Positions 1 through 6,984 of a stretch of DNA of 29,242 nucleotides are shown here, piece by piece. The stretch's first letter is position 1. Every line of letters starts with the position of its first letter. Below the pieces are notes generated by a model. That model was not told the DNA's origin and did no database searches. It was given only the letters and a program-made list of their open reading frames with translations. The stretch covers positions 1 to 29,242 of the forward strand of contig CAJXTZ010000026.1 of assembly GCA_913061345.1 (NCBI GenBank). The letters run 5' to 3'. The stretch comes from an uncultured Erythrobacter sp. (lineage in GTDB: Bacteria > Pseudomonadota > Alphaproteobacteria > Sphingomonadales > Sphingomonadaceae). The translations under genes and the position numbers were made by a program.

Positions 1-71
1 GCTTTGGCGGTGGCGGCTTCGGCGGTGGCGGCGGTTCTTTTGGAGGCGGTGGCGCCTCGGGAGGCTGGTAA
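1..71 (+). CDS. C-terminal tail of a TPM-domain protein (5' partial)
   Basis: Reading from base 3, the window opens inside a gene whose last 22 residues are almost only glycine with a few Phe and Ser, ending in Ala-Ser-Gly-Gly-Trp and a TAA at 69-71. Glycine-rich tails with scattered aromatic residues and a terminal Trp are typical of TPM-domain (YgcG/Psb32-like) membrane proteins. The following gene, one base away, also looks like a TPM protein, and tandem TPM genes (often after a LemA gene) are common in alphaproteobacteria. The body of the gene lies outside the window, so the family is inferred from the tail and the neighbour only. Confidence 0.72.
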   Translation, partial: FGGGGFGGGGGSFGGGGASGGW

Positions 72-72
72 G

Positions 73-747
73 ATGCCCATCCTCGACGAAGCGCAGCACA
101 AGATCGTGTCTGATGCCGTGGCGCAGGCGGAACTTGGAACCAGCGGCGAAATCGTGCCCGTGATGGCCGAAACGTCCGACGATTACGCCGATATCGCCTT
201 GATGTGGGCCACCGCGATCGCCTTTACCGTAATGAGCGTGTTTGCTTTCCTTCCCGCTCCATTCCTCGACCTGTGGGATAGTCTTGCAGGTGGCTGGGAA
301 CACGTGTGGACAACCGGCGAGACCGCCAGCATGACCATCGCCCTTGGCCTGATCGCCTTTGTCGTCACGTGGCTGCTGATGCTGGTTCCCGCCATCCGCT
401 TTGCCCTTGTGCCCAGTCCTGTAAAGCAGCAGCGCGTTCGCGAACGGGCGATCCGTCATTTCAAGGTGGGCGCGGATGGTCGCACCCATGGCCGTACCGG
501 CGTGCTGCTGTATCTCTCCATGCGCGAACACCGTGCCGAGATCGTGGCGGACGAACCGATCCACGAGAAGGTGGAGCCGGAAGTCTGGGGCGAAGCGATG
601 GCCGATATGCTGGCGGAAATCCGCAAGGGCTGCATTGCGGAAGGTATTGCCGCTGGCGTGCGCGATGTCGGCAAGGTCCTGTCTCCGCATTTCCCACGCC
701 GCGATGATGACGTGAACGAATTGCCGGATCGCTTGATCGAACTGTAA
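73..747 (+). CDS. TPM-domain membrane protein (second of a tandem pair)
   Basis: A 224-residue protein. The ATG at 73 follows the preceding stop by one base, and a GGGAGG ribosome site at 59-64 sits inside the tail of the upstream gene. Upstream in-frame starts would overlap that glycine-rich tail and are less likely. Two hydrophobic segments at about residues 39-60 and 86-110 split a short soluble N-terminal part from a C-terminal part of about 110 residues with conserved GRTGVLLYLSMREHRAEI-type sequence, as in TPM domains. The role of bacterial TPM proteins is poorly defined; they are linked to envelope or membrane-protein quality control. Assignment comes from sequence appearance and the tandem context. 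Confidence 0.75.
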   Translation: MPILDEAQHKIVSDAVAQAELGTSGEIVPVMAETSDDYADIALMWATAIAFTVMSVFAFLPAPFLDLWDSLAGGWEHVWTTGETASMTIALGLIAFVVTWLLMLVPAIRFALVPSPVKQQRVRERAIRHFKVGADGRTHGRTGVLLYLSMREHRAEIVADEPIHEKVEPEVWGEAMADMLAEIRKGCIAEGIAAGVRDVGKVLSPHFPRRDDDVNELPDRLIEL

Positions 748-769
748 GGCTTCGATAGCGCTGGCTGTC

Positions 770-1306
770 ATGAGCATTGCGGACGCAGACCTGCCCGAAG
801 AGATTGCCTGGGAAGGCAAGTGGATCGTCGCCAAGAAGCGCGGCAAATGGGAGTATGCCAGCCGCGCCCGTTCCATCCGTGCAGCGGTAATCCTTGCGGT
901 TGAAGACGGTGGAATCCTGTTGGTGGAGCAATACCGCGTGCCCCTCAATCAGCGCTGCCTTGAACTGCCCGCAGGTCTGATCGGTGACGATGACGGGGGA
1001 AATGACGATGATCCGCTACGTGCCGCCAAGCGGGAGCTGGAAGAAGAAACAGGTTACCTGGCCGATAACTGGCAGGATTGCGGGGAATTCTTCTCCAGTC
1101 CCGGCATGGTGAGCGAAAGCTTTACCCTATTGAAAGCCACCGGACTAACCAAGGTATCCGAAGGCGGCGGCACCGATAGCGAGGATATCACGGTACATCG
1201 CGTAAAGCTGGCCGAATTTCCGCAAGTGATAGCCGATTTCAGGTCGCGCGGCATCGGGATCGATACCCGCATGTTGCTGGCGCTTGGCCCGCATCTGCTG
1301 GGCTAG
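770..1306 (+). CDS. Nudix hydrolase, ADP-ribose pyrophosphatase type
   Basis: A 178-residue protein expected to hydrolyse ADP-ribose or a related nucleoside diphosphate sugar to AMP plus a phosphorylated sugar in the cytoplasm. The Nudix box starts at about Gly69 and ends in RELEEETGY at 88-96, with the metal-binding Glu cluster intact. SPGMVSE at 110-116, about 15 residues after the box, is the mark of ADP-ribose pyrophosphatases. Oddly, an acidic insertion of about five residues (GDDDGGNDDD region, 72-81) lies inside the box, and the usual Glu six residues after the first Gly appears replaced by Asp. No convincing ribosome site precedes the ATG. It sits between the TPM and dehydrogenase genes with short gaps and is probably co-transcribed. 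Confidence 0.85.
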   Translation: MSIADADLPEEIAWEGKWIVAKKRGKWEYASRARSIRAAVILAVEDGGILLVEQYRVPLNQRCLELPAGLIGDDDGGNDDDPLRAAKRELEEETGYLADNWQDCGEFFSSPGMVSESFTLLKATGLTKVSEGGGTDSEDITVHRVKLAEFPQVIADFRSRGIGIDTRMLLALGPHLLG

Positions 1307-1323
1307 ATTGCAGGACCAGCACC

Positions 1324-2277
1324 ATGCGTATCCTTGTCACCCGCCGCTGGCCTACGGGCGTCGAGCGTGCACTGCAGCAGCGGTTCGACGTGGTGTTGAA
1401 CGATGGCGATACCCCGCTCAGCCAGACGGACCTGGCGCGAGCGATGGATGCGTTCGACGTTCTGGCCCCCACCGTATCCGACCGGATCGATGCCGATGTG
1501 ATCGCGGGCGGAGATCGATGCAGGCTCATTGCCAATTACGGCGTGGGTTTTGACCATATCGATCTGGAAGCGACGAGGGCGAAAGGTATCGCCGTTACCA
1601 ACACGCCTGGCGTGCTGACCGATGCCACCGCAGATCTCGCCATGACGCTCATCCTGATGACTGCGCGCCGCGCGAGCGAGGGCGAGCGTGAACTGCGTAG
1701 CGGCCGCTGGAGCGGATGGCGCCCCACCCACCTCATAGGCAGCGCATTAAGAGGCAAAGTGCTTGGTATTGTCGGCTTCGGGCGGATCGGACAGGCCACC
1801 GCCGCCTGTGCTCATCGCGGCTTTGGCATGAAAATCGCCTATTTCGCGCGGGCACCCAAGGATGGGGCGGCGGCGCTGGATGCCGACTTCTGTCCCGCCC
1901 TGCCCGATCTGTTGGCAAAGTCCGACTTCGTGTCGCTGCATGTGGCTGGCGGCACCGAAACGACCGACCTTATCGATACCGCCGCATTGTCTACCATGAG
2001 GCCGCGCAGTTACCTGATCAACACGGCGCGCGGCGGGGTGGTCGATCACGATGCGTTGGCGCGAGCGTTGGAATCGGGCCACCTGGCAGGCGCGGGGCTG
2101 GATGTTTATCCCGAGGAGCCGCAAGTACCCGAAGCGTTGCTAAGCCTGAAAAATGTCGTTCTGCTTCCGCACATTGGAAGCGCCACTGCGCAGGCGCGCG
2201 AAGCGATGGGGATGCGTGCCCTTGCCAATATCGAAGCATTCGCAAAAGGCGAACCACTGCCGGATATTGTGATATGA
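1324..2277 (+). CDS. D-2-hydroxyacid dehydrogenase (glyoxylate/hydroxypyruvate reductase type)
   Basis: A 317-residue NAD(P)-dependent dehydrogenase of the D-isomer-specific 2-hydroxyacid family. The substrate-binding loop NYGVGFDHID is at 71-80. The Rossmann motif GFGRIG is at 151-156. The catalytic triad is visible: Arg236 in NTARGG, Glu264/265 in DVYPEEP, and His283 in LPHIGSAT. Length and motifs fit GhrB/GyaR-type glyoxylate or hydroxypyruvate reductases. The next gene, a D-glycerate kinase, overlaps it by four bases (ATGA), which makes hydroxypyruvate (or glyoxylate) to D-glycerate the most likely reaction. Substrate and NADH/NADPH preference cannot be read from the sequence. Confidence 0.88.
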   Translation: MRILVTRRWPTGVERALQQRFDVVLNDGDTPLSQTDLARAMDAFDVLAPTVSDRIDADVIAGGDRCRLIANYGVGFDHIDLEATRAKGIAVTNTPGVLTDATADLAMTLILMTARRASEGERELRSGRWSGWRPTHLIGSALRGKVLGIVGFGRIGQATAACAHRGFGMKIAYFARAPKDGAAALDADFCPALPDLLAKSDFVSLHVAGGTETTDLIDTAALSTMRPRSYLINTARGGVVDHDALARALESGHLAGAGLDVYPEEPQVPEALLSLKNVVLLPHIGSATAQAREAMGMRALANIEAFAKGEPLPDIVI

Positions 2278-3134
2278 CCGATCCGATTACGGAACTGATC
2301 GCCGATGAAGACCTGCCCGAAACCTATGTGGAGGTGGTGGAACAGCACTGGAAGCCGCTTGCCACGCGCATCGCTCGCCTGCTCGCCACTCGCGCTCCGC
2401 TGGTGATCGGAATCAACGGCGCGCAGGGCTCTGGTAAAAGTACGGCGTGCAAGTTTCTGGAGGTGCTGCTGGCCCGGCGGCGGGTCCGCGCGGTTACACT
2501 GTCGCTGGACGATCTCTACCTGACCCGGGCAGAGCGCCTGACACTGGCGCGCGAGGTCCATCCCCTCTTCGCCACGCGGGGCGTGCCCGGCACCCATGCC
2601 GTGACGCTTGGCCTGAGAACAATCGAGGATATGCTGGCAGGCCGCGCGCTGGAAATACCACGCTTCGACAAGGCAACGGACGACCGCGCGGCCGAGGTCA
2701 CCCGCATTACCGGTCCGGTGGATGTTCTGTTGCTGGAAGGTTGGTGCGTCGGCGCGAGGCCACAAGAGCCAGCGGCGCTGACAGCGCCCGTTAACGATCT
2801 GGAACGAAACGAAGATCCGCATGGCGTGTGGCGCAGCCTGGTGAATCACTGGCTGACGCAGGACTATGCCCGCCTGTTCGATCAAATAGACCTGCTGGTA
2901 ATGCTGAAGGTCGAGAATTTCGATGCCGTGCGCCGCAACCGCGCGCTGCAGGAAGAGAAGCTACGCGCCGCCAACCCCCAGGCGGGCGAAACGATGGATG
3001 ACGCAGCGCTGGAACACTTTTGTGCGCACTATGAACGGCTGACCCGGCATATGTTGGCAGAAATGCCCGCCCGCGCCGATGTGGTCATTTCCATCGGGCC
3101 AGACCAGAACCCTCTCGATCAAACCGAAAAGTGA
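2274..3134 (+). CDS. D-glycerate kinase, P-loop (GLYK-like) family
   Basis: A 286-residue P-loop kinase starting at the ATG that overlaps the stop of the dehydrogenase. The Walker A loop GAQGSGKST is at 49-57. LSLDDLYLTRAER follows about 25 residues later and carries the acidic residues typical of the uridine kinase/phosphoribulokinase fold. A VDVLLLEGWCVGARP segment follows, a hallmark of the plant and cyanobacterial GLYK family of D-glycerate 3-kinases, which are unrelated to GarK/GlxK. It probably phosphorylates D-glycerate, linking glyoxylate or serine carbon to lower glycolysis. Coupling to the hydroxyacid dehydrogenase supports this. It is the last gene of the run; the 212 bases after it contain no clear terminator. 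Confidence 0.85.
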   Translation: MTDPITELIADEDLPETYVEVVEQHWKPLATRIARLLATRAPLVIGINGAQGSGKSTACKFLEVLLARRRVRAVTLSLDDLYLTRAERLTLAREVHPLFATRGVPGTHAVTLGLRTIEDMLAGRALEIPRFDKATDDRAAEVTRITGPVDVLLLEGWCVGARPQEPAALTAPVNDLERNEDPHGVWRSLVNHWLTQDYARLFDQIDLLVMLKVENFDAVRRNRALQEEKLRAANPQAGETMDDAALEHFCAHYERLTRHMLAEMPARADVVISIGPDQNPLDQTEK

Positions 3135-3346
3135 CTTTACCCGATGGACGAACCCGCGACCCCATAAGCGGCCGACCCAGCCGTCCGCCTGGCTCTAGTT
3201 CTGATATCGTTCGGGTGAACCTTCCCGGTGGAATAATCAGGGGGTTCGCACAGGTAGCACGAGGTTTACGCATCGCAGGATCGGGGCGTTCGGAACGAAC
3301 GGAAGACTTCACAATCCCTTTTCCTTCGAAACTATTCGGATAAAAC

Positions 3347-3763
3347 TCAGTCGGCCTTTTTCGCCACGATGTAGCGTGATAGCGTTTCGATCTCTTCCTC
3401 CGAAACCATCCCGCCGAAGCTGGGCATTGCACCCTGCCCTTCGCTGATGATCTGATTGACATGTTCGACGCTAAGCGCATCATTCCCGTCGAACGCGGGG
3501 CCGATACTGCCGTACCCGTTGGCATGGGCCAAGACGTGACACGATCCGCAACCATACTGACTGAACAGGGTGCGGCTGGCCTCGGCCTCGGCTGCTGTTA
3601 CCGTAACTTGCCCTGCCTCGCCTGAATGCGCGGAATGATCATGATCCTGCGCCATAGGCGTTAATGACGGTGATGCCATCGCTACCGATCCCAGCAGAAC
3701 CAATGTCAGCTTTGCGAAACTCTGAACAGTCAGAACCATCCTCCTCAAATCCCTTAGATACAT
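3347..3763 (-). CDS. Small secreted c-type cytochrome
   Basis: A 138-residue class I cytochrome c. The N-terminus has an Arg-containing n-region and a hydrophobic stretch ending near AMASPS, so it should be exported by Sec and receive haem in the periplasm. The haem-binding motif CGSCH is at 72-76 and the likely axial Met113 lies in AMPSFGG, in the usual order and spacing. A short His/Asp-rich segment (residues 40-46) follows the signal peptide. The start is uncertain: the ATG at 3763 gives a better charged n-region, but an AGGAGG lies directly against the inner ATG at 3739. It stands alone, so its electron partner is unknown. Confidence 0.85.
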   Translation of the reverse strand: MYLRDLRRMVLTVQSFAKLTLVLLGSVAMASPSLTPMAQDHDHSAHSGEAGQVTVTAAEAEASRTLFSQYGCGSCHVLAHANGYGSIGPAFDGNDALSVEHVNQIISEGQGAMPSFGGMVSEEEIETLSRYIVAKKAD

Positions 3764-4118
3764 TCATGGGCCAGATACAAACCCCTGACCCTAGTCGATA
3801 CCTGCATTATCAAAGTCAATCTTTACCGCAGGTTAGCAGATCGTGAGAAATCGCTGGCTCAGCGCCATTCACGAGAAGATGCGCTCAGCAATCGAGGCCG
3901 GTAAACCGCACGCTCTCCGGCGCGATGTCGCTGAGCAGGAACGCGTGTGCACCGTAGCCGAAGAAGAGGGGGGTGGAAGAATGCGAGGCTAATGGAGGAG
4001 GAAGGATGAGAGGCCTCGCCATCTTCGTACTACGATGCCTGTTCTTTTTACGCGGTTTCGTTGCAAACGAAATACGGGCTTTGGGGCAATCGGCAAAAAC
4101 CTCCCCCGCAGCCGCAGC
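3764..4118. other. 355-base stretch without a confident gene
   Basis: This stretch lies between the cytochrome c and LOV-HTH genes. It should hold the cytochrome promoter at its left end. It also holds three short candidate ORFs that cannot all be real: a GTG-started ORF of 49 codons at 3843-3992 plus, a 38-codon ORF at 4006-4122 plus with a strong ribosome site, and a 45-codon ORF at 3885-4022 minus with good codon use at its end. I see no repeat, RNA gene or strong terminator. Confidence 0.6.
3885..4022 (-). pseudogene. Possible gene remnant or small ORF on the minus strand
   Basis: The last 30 or so codons before the TGA at 3885-3887 (from about 3975) use mostly G or C at the third position, like the real genes here, and encode a plausible mixed sequence containing LFFGYGAHAFLLSD. 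The first part of the ORF is Pro- and Ser-rich with poor codon use. It could be the surviving end of a decayed gene whose start is lost. The frame is also open back to the LOV-HTH stop codon, but that gene ends in the same AVEAGI as I recall for EL222, so read-through is not needed. No family is recognised. Confidence 0.2.
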
Positions 4119-4122
4119 CTAG
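4006..4122 (+). CDS. Possible small hydrophobic protein (38 residues)
   Basis: The ATG at 4006 is preceded by the double purine-rich site GGAGGAGGAAGG at 3994-4005, one of the strongest ribosome-site matches in the window. The ORF encodes 38 residues with a basic start, a hydrophobic stretch (about residues 4-18, [12 protein letters not shown]) and an Ala-rich end, as a small membrane peptide might. Its TAG shares a CTAG with the stop of the convergent LOV-HTH gene. I recognise no family. Only the ribosome site and hydrophobic segment support it, and chance is a serious alternative. Confidence 0.25.
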   Translation: MRGLAIFVLRCLFFLRGFVANEIRALGQSAKTSPAAAA

Positions 4123-4739
4123 ATGCCAGCCTCTACTGCCAGGCGTATCATTTCCGCAGAACTTTGCGCCCCAAGCTTGTTCATGGCTATCCCGCGATGC
4201 ATCTTGATGGTTTTTTCCGACAGACCCAGCTCCCACGCGATCTGCTTGTTGCGCAGGCCGCTGGCGACCATTTGCAACACTTCCAGCTGACGCTTCGAAA
4301 GCTCCTTGATCTTCTCCGTCGCGCGCAGTCGGCGCGTCAGGCTCGGGCCCTTGGCATCTTCCTCCAACTCCACCTGTGATCCGAAGAAATAGGCCAGTTC
4401 GCCATCTTCATCGAATATAGGGGCAACCACCACGGCGTTACGAAAGGGCGTGCCGTCCTTCTTGAAGTTAAGGATCTCAACCATTACCGGCTTGCGTTCT
4501 CTTATGCCTTCGCGGATCGTTTCGGTAAGCCACGGCTCGGTACTCGGCCCGGCCAGAAAACGACAATTGCGACCGATGATCTCGTCGTCATCATAGCCGG
4601 TCAAATCCTTGAACACCTTGTTGCAGGCGATGATCGGGTTATCGCGCAAGCGAGGATCGCTTACCACGGTTGCGACCGGGCTGGTTTCGATCAGGTCCAA
4701 GACCGCCGGATCGGATGATTTCTTCGTCACTTCCACCAC
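4119..4739 (-). CDS. LOV-HTH blue-light transcription regulator, EL222-like
   Basis: A 206-residue protein with an N-terminal LOV (PAS) domain and a C-terminal LuxR-type helix-turn-helix. [10 protein letters not shown] at 57-65 contains the flavin-adduct Cys59. FFGSQ at 118-122 carries the Gln that senses flavin state. The HTH runs from about 145 to the end, with [22 protein letters not shown] and a final AVEAGI. From memory this matches EL222 of Erythrobacter litoralis along its length, including VVSDPRL and TEPWLT. EL222 uses FMN; light breaks the LOV-HTH contact and lets it dimerise on DNA and activate transcription. There is no ATG: the frame begins at tandem GTG codons (4739, 4736) just after an in-frame stop, without a ribosome site. 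Targets are not evident. Confidence 0.93.
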   Translation of the reverse strand: MVEVTKKSSDPAVLDLIETSPVATVVSDPRLRDNPIIACNKVFKDLTGYDDDEIIGRNCRFLAGPSTEPWLTETIREGIRERKPVMVEILNFKKDGTPFRNAVVVAPIFDEDGELAYFFGSQVELEEDAKGPSLTRRLRATEKIKELSKRQLEVLQMVASGLRNKQIAWELGLSEKTIKMHRGIAMNKLGAQSSAEMIRLAVEAGI

Positions 4740-4815
4740 TTGGCGACATTAGCGCAGCAAAGTGCGCATGGCAAAGCGATGTTGCGCAAGTATCGGCGCC
4801 TGTTGTGTGAATTCG

Positions 4816-6096
4816 CTATTCGGCGACCCAATCCTTGCGGAGCGCCGGTCCCGCCAGAGCCATCAGCAACGACGCCATGCCATAGAGCGCAAGCCCGTAG
4901 AGCATGGAGTAGCGCAGGGCCTCGTCCCCGTAGATCGGCGACAGGAAGTCGGACAAGGCGCCCAGAGCAAAAATGCCCCCGCCAAGGCCAATCAGGTTGT
5001 TTATCAGCAGGAACAGTGCCGAGGCGGTGGACCGGGCTGCCGGCACCACAAGGTGCTGCACCGCCGACAGAACCGGGCCGAGCCACACATAAGCTAGTGC
5101 CTGTGGCAGCAGGAACAGAAAGAAGGCCGTCTGCGCATCGGTGCTGGAAATGCCCGCTGCAAAAAGCGGTGCGCCAAGGAAGAAAGCAAGCCCCGGCAGC
5201 CATGCGTAGAATGCGCGGTCGCGGCTTCCCAACCGATCTGCAATCATTCCGCCCGCCAGTACGCCGACCACTCCGCCGAGCAGCAACACGGCGCCAAAGA
5301 ATTGTGACGCTTGCACCAGGTCGAAACCGAAGCTGCGGATCAGCAGGCTGGGTAGCCAGAAAGCAATGCCATAGCCCAGCATGGATGACATGGATGCACC
5401 GAAGGATAGGAGCCAGAAGCTTTTTTTCCGTGCCAACACCCCAGCCGTTTCTCTCAGCGAGGGCATTTCCGGCAACGGTGCAGGATTATCTGCCGCAACC
5501 TTGGGCTTGGCCTTGTCTCGCACCAGGAACTTGAAGATCGGTACGATGATTACGCCAACCAGGCCAACAGTGAAAAACGCCGTGCGCCAGTCGACGGTCG
5601 CGGCGATGTAGCCCCCCATGAGTACGCCGATACCCGATCCGATCGGTATGCCCAGCGAGTAGATGGACAGCGCAGTTGCACGCCGCTCGCTGGGGAAGTA
5701 ATCGCCGATCAACGCATAGGACGGCGCGACGCCGCCTGCCTCGCCGATACCAACGCCAAGGCGCGCGAGGAAAATGTGCCAGAAATTGCCGGCCAGCCCG
5801 CACAGCGCTGTGAAGCCGCTCCACGCCGCCAGCGACACGGCAATGACCCAACTGCGGCTCGTACGGTCGGCGAGAGCTGCCAAGGGCACGGCCATGGTGG
5901 AATAGAGCAATGCGAAGGCCAGTCCGCCCAACAGTCCCATCTCGCTGTCGCTTAACTGGAGATCGGCCTGGATGGGCGCAGCCAGGATCGACAGGATCTG
6001 CCGATCGACGAAATTGAAGATATAGACCACCAGCAACATGCCCAGCACGACATTGCGATGCGGATCGCGCGGTGTCGCGCCGGCTTGGGTCGTCAT
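4816..6096 (-). CDS. MFS transporter, spinster-like
   Basis: A 426-residue inner-membrane transporter with about twelve hydrophobic segments. FVDRQILSILAAPIQADLQLSD is in the first part, then the MFS loop signature LAALADRTSRSW between helices 2 and 3, and GEAGGVAPSYALIGDYFP in helices 4-5, all typical of the spinster-type MFS group common in sphingomonads. The start ATG overlaps the stop of the upstream hydrolase gene by ATGA, so the two are translationally coupled. As third gene after the TonB-dependent receptor, it likely carries the imported compound, or the product of the hydrolase, across the inner membrane. The substrate is unknown. Confidence 0.88.
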   Translation of the reverse strand: MTTQAGATPRDPHRNVVLGMLLVVYIFNFVDRQILSILAAPIQADLQLSDSEMGLLGGLAFALLYSTMAVPLAALADRTSRSWVIAVSLAAWSGFTALCGLAGNFWHIFLARLGVGIGEAGGVAPSYALIGDYFPSERRATALSIYSLGIPIGSGIGVLMGGYIAATVDWRTAFFTVGLVGVIIVPIFKFLVRDKAKPKVAADNPAPLPEMPSLRETAGVLARKKSFWLLSFGASMSSMLGYGIAFWLPSLLIRSFGFDLVQASQFFGAVLLLGGVVGVLAGGMIADRLGSRDRAFYAWLPGLAFFLGAPLFAAGISSTDAQTAFFLFLLPQALAYVWLGPVLSAVQHLVVPAARSTASALFLLINNLIGLGGGIFALGALSDFLSPIYGDEALRYSMLYGLALYGMASLLMALAGPALRKDWVAE

Positions 6097-6950
6097 GTCA
6101 GATGTTCTTTCAGGAAGGGCATGATTGCGGTCAGCGAGGCGGGTTCATCCAGCATTGGGGCATGACCGCGGTTCGGCACATCCACATGCGCGAAAGGCCC
6201 CGAGTGACGAACTTCCATCTTCGCGACCGTATCTGGTGACAGCAGGTCCGACAATGCGCCGCGGATCACCAGGACCGGAGTTTCCCCAAGTGCATCCCAC
6301 ACCGGCCACAGATCGGGCTGCTGCGTTTCGTCCGTATCGGCAAAGCTGTCTGCAATGGCAGGATCATAGGCCAGCGCAATGCGACCGTCGGGCATTTCGC
6401 GGCATGTGCGCCGTGCCCAGGCCTGCCAGTCCTCCTTTTGGTAATCGGGAAAAGCGCTAGCATTGATTGCCGCGCAGGCTTCTGCCGCTTCATCCCAGTC
6501 CGCGTAAGGCTCAGCCCCGCCAACGTATCCGCCGATGCGCCCCAGTCCTTCTTCATCCAGCACCGGGCCTATATCGTTGAAAACGATGGCGGGAAAACTG
6601 CCGGGCTTTGCCGCGTTCATCACCATTGCCATCAGCCCGCCCATGCTGGTGCCGATCAGGCCAGGCCCCTCGATGTCAAGGCTATCCAGCAGGGCGAACA
6701 TGTCACCCGCGTAGATATCGGGCCGGTAATTGGATGGGTCCGGATCAGCCTGCGACAGGCCCCGCCCGCGCTGATCCGGCACGATCAGTCGGTAATTGCC
6801 GGCAAGATGCTGTGCGAGTAGCTCGAAATCGCCGCTGTTACGGGTCAGTCCATGCATCAGCAGCAATGCTGGCCCGTCGCCGGGGTAGTCGCGTGCGAAC
6901 AACTGAAGCTGCCCGCACGCGCTTTGGTAGCGGTGCTCGGAATATTCCAT
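6093..6950 (-). CDS. Alpha/beta hydrolase (esterase/lactonase-like)
   Basis: A 285-residue alpha/beta-hydrolase fold enzyme. The oxyanion-hole motif MHGL is at 32-35, the nucleophile Ser102 is in GTSMGG, and Asp235 in GALSDLLSP with His263 in NRGHAPM complete the triad. DQRGRGLS at 59-66 is the usual conserved loop. No signal peptide is seen, so it should be cytoplasmic. The ATG at 6950 is preferred, with AGAAGG about seven bases upstream; a GTG one codon earlier is possible. It lies 34 bases after the TonB receptor and overlaps the MFS gene. An ester, lactone or C-C bond cleavage is likely; the exact substrate cannot be named. Confidence 0.87.
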   Translation of the reverse strand: MEYSEHRYQSACGQLQLFARDYPGDGPALLLMHGLTRNSGDFELLAQHLAGNYRLIVPDQRGRGLSQADPDPSNYRPDIYAGDMFALLDSLDIEGPGLIGTSMGGLMAMVMNAAKPGSFPAIVFNDIGPVLDEEGLGRIGGYVGGAEPYADWDEAAEACAAINASAFPDYQKEDWQAWARRTCREMPDGRIALAYDPAIADSFADTDETQQPDLWPVWDALGETPVLVIRGALSDLLSPDTVAKMEVRHSGPFAHVDVPNRGHAPMLDEPASLTAIMPFLKEHLT

Positions 6951-6984
6951 CACGTCACCTTCTCCCTGTCCGCAGGCACGCGAA

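Noticed and set aside
3287..3301. Inverted repeat CGTTCG-GAA-CGAACG between the glycerate kinase and cytochrome c genes
   Set aside because: Short arms, no T-run and 150 bases from the kinase stop; chance is a fair explanation in GC-rich DNA.
3885..4118. Open frame continuing from the LOV-HTH stop codon, as if by read-through
   Set aside because: The protein already ends where I recall EL222 ending, and the extension begins with a low-complexity Ala stretch.
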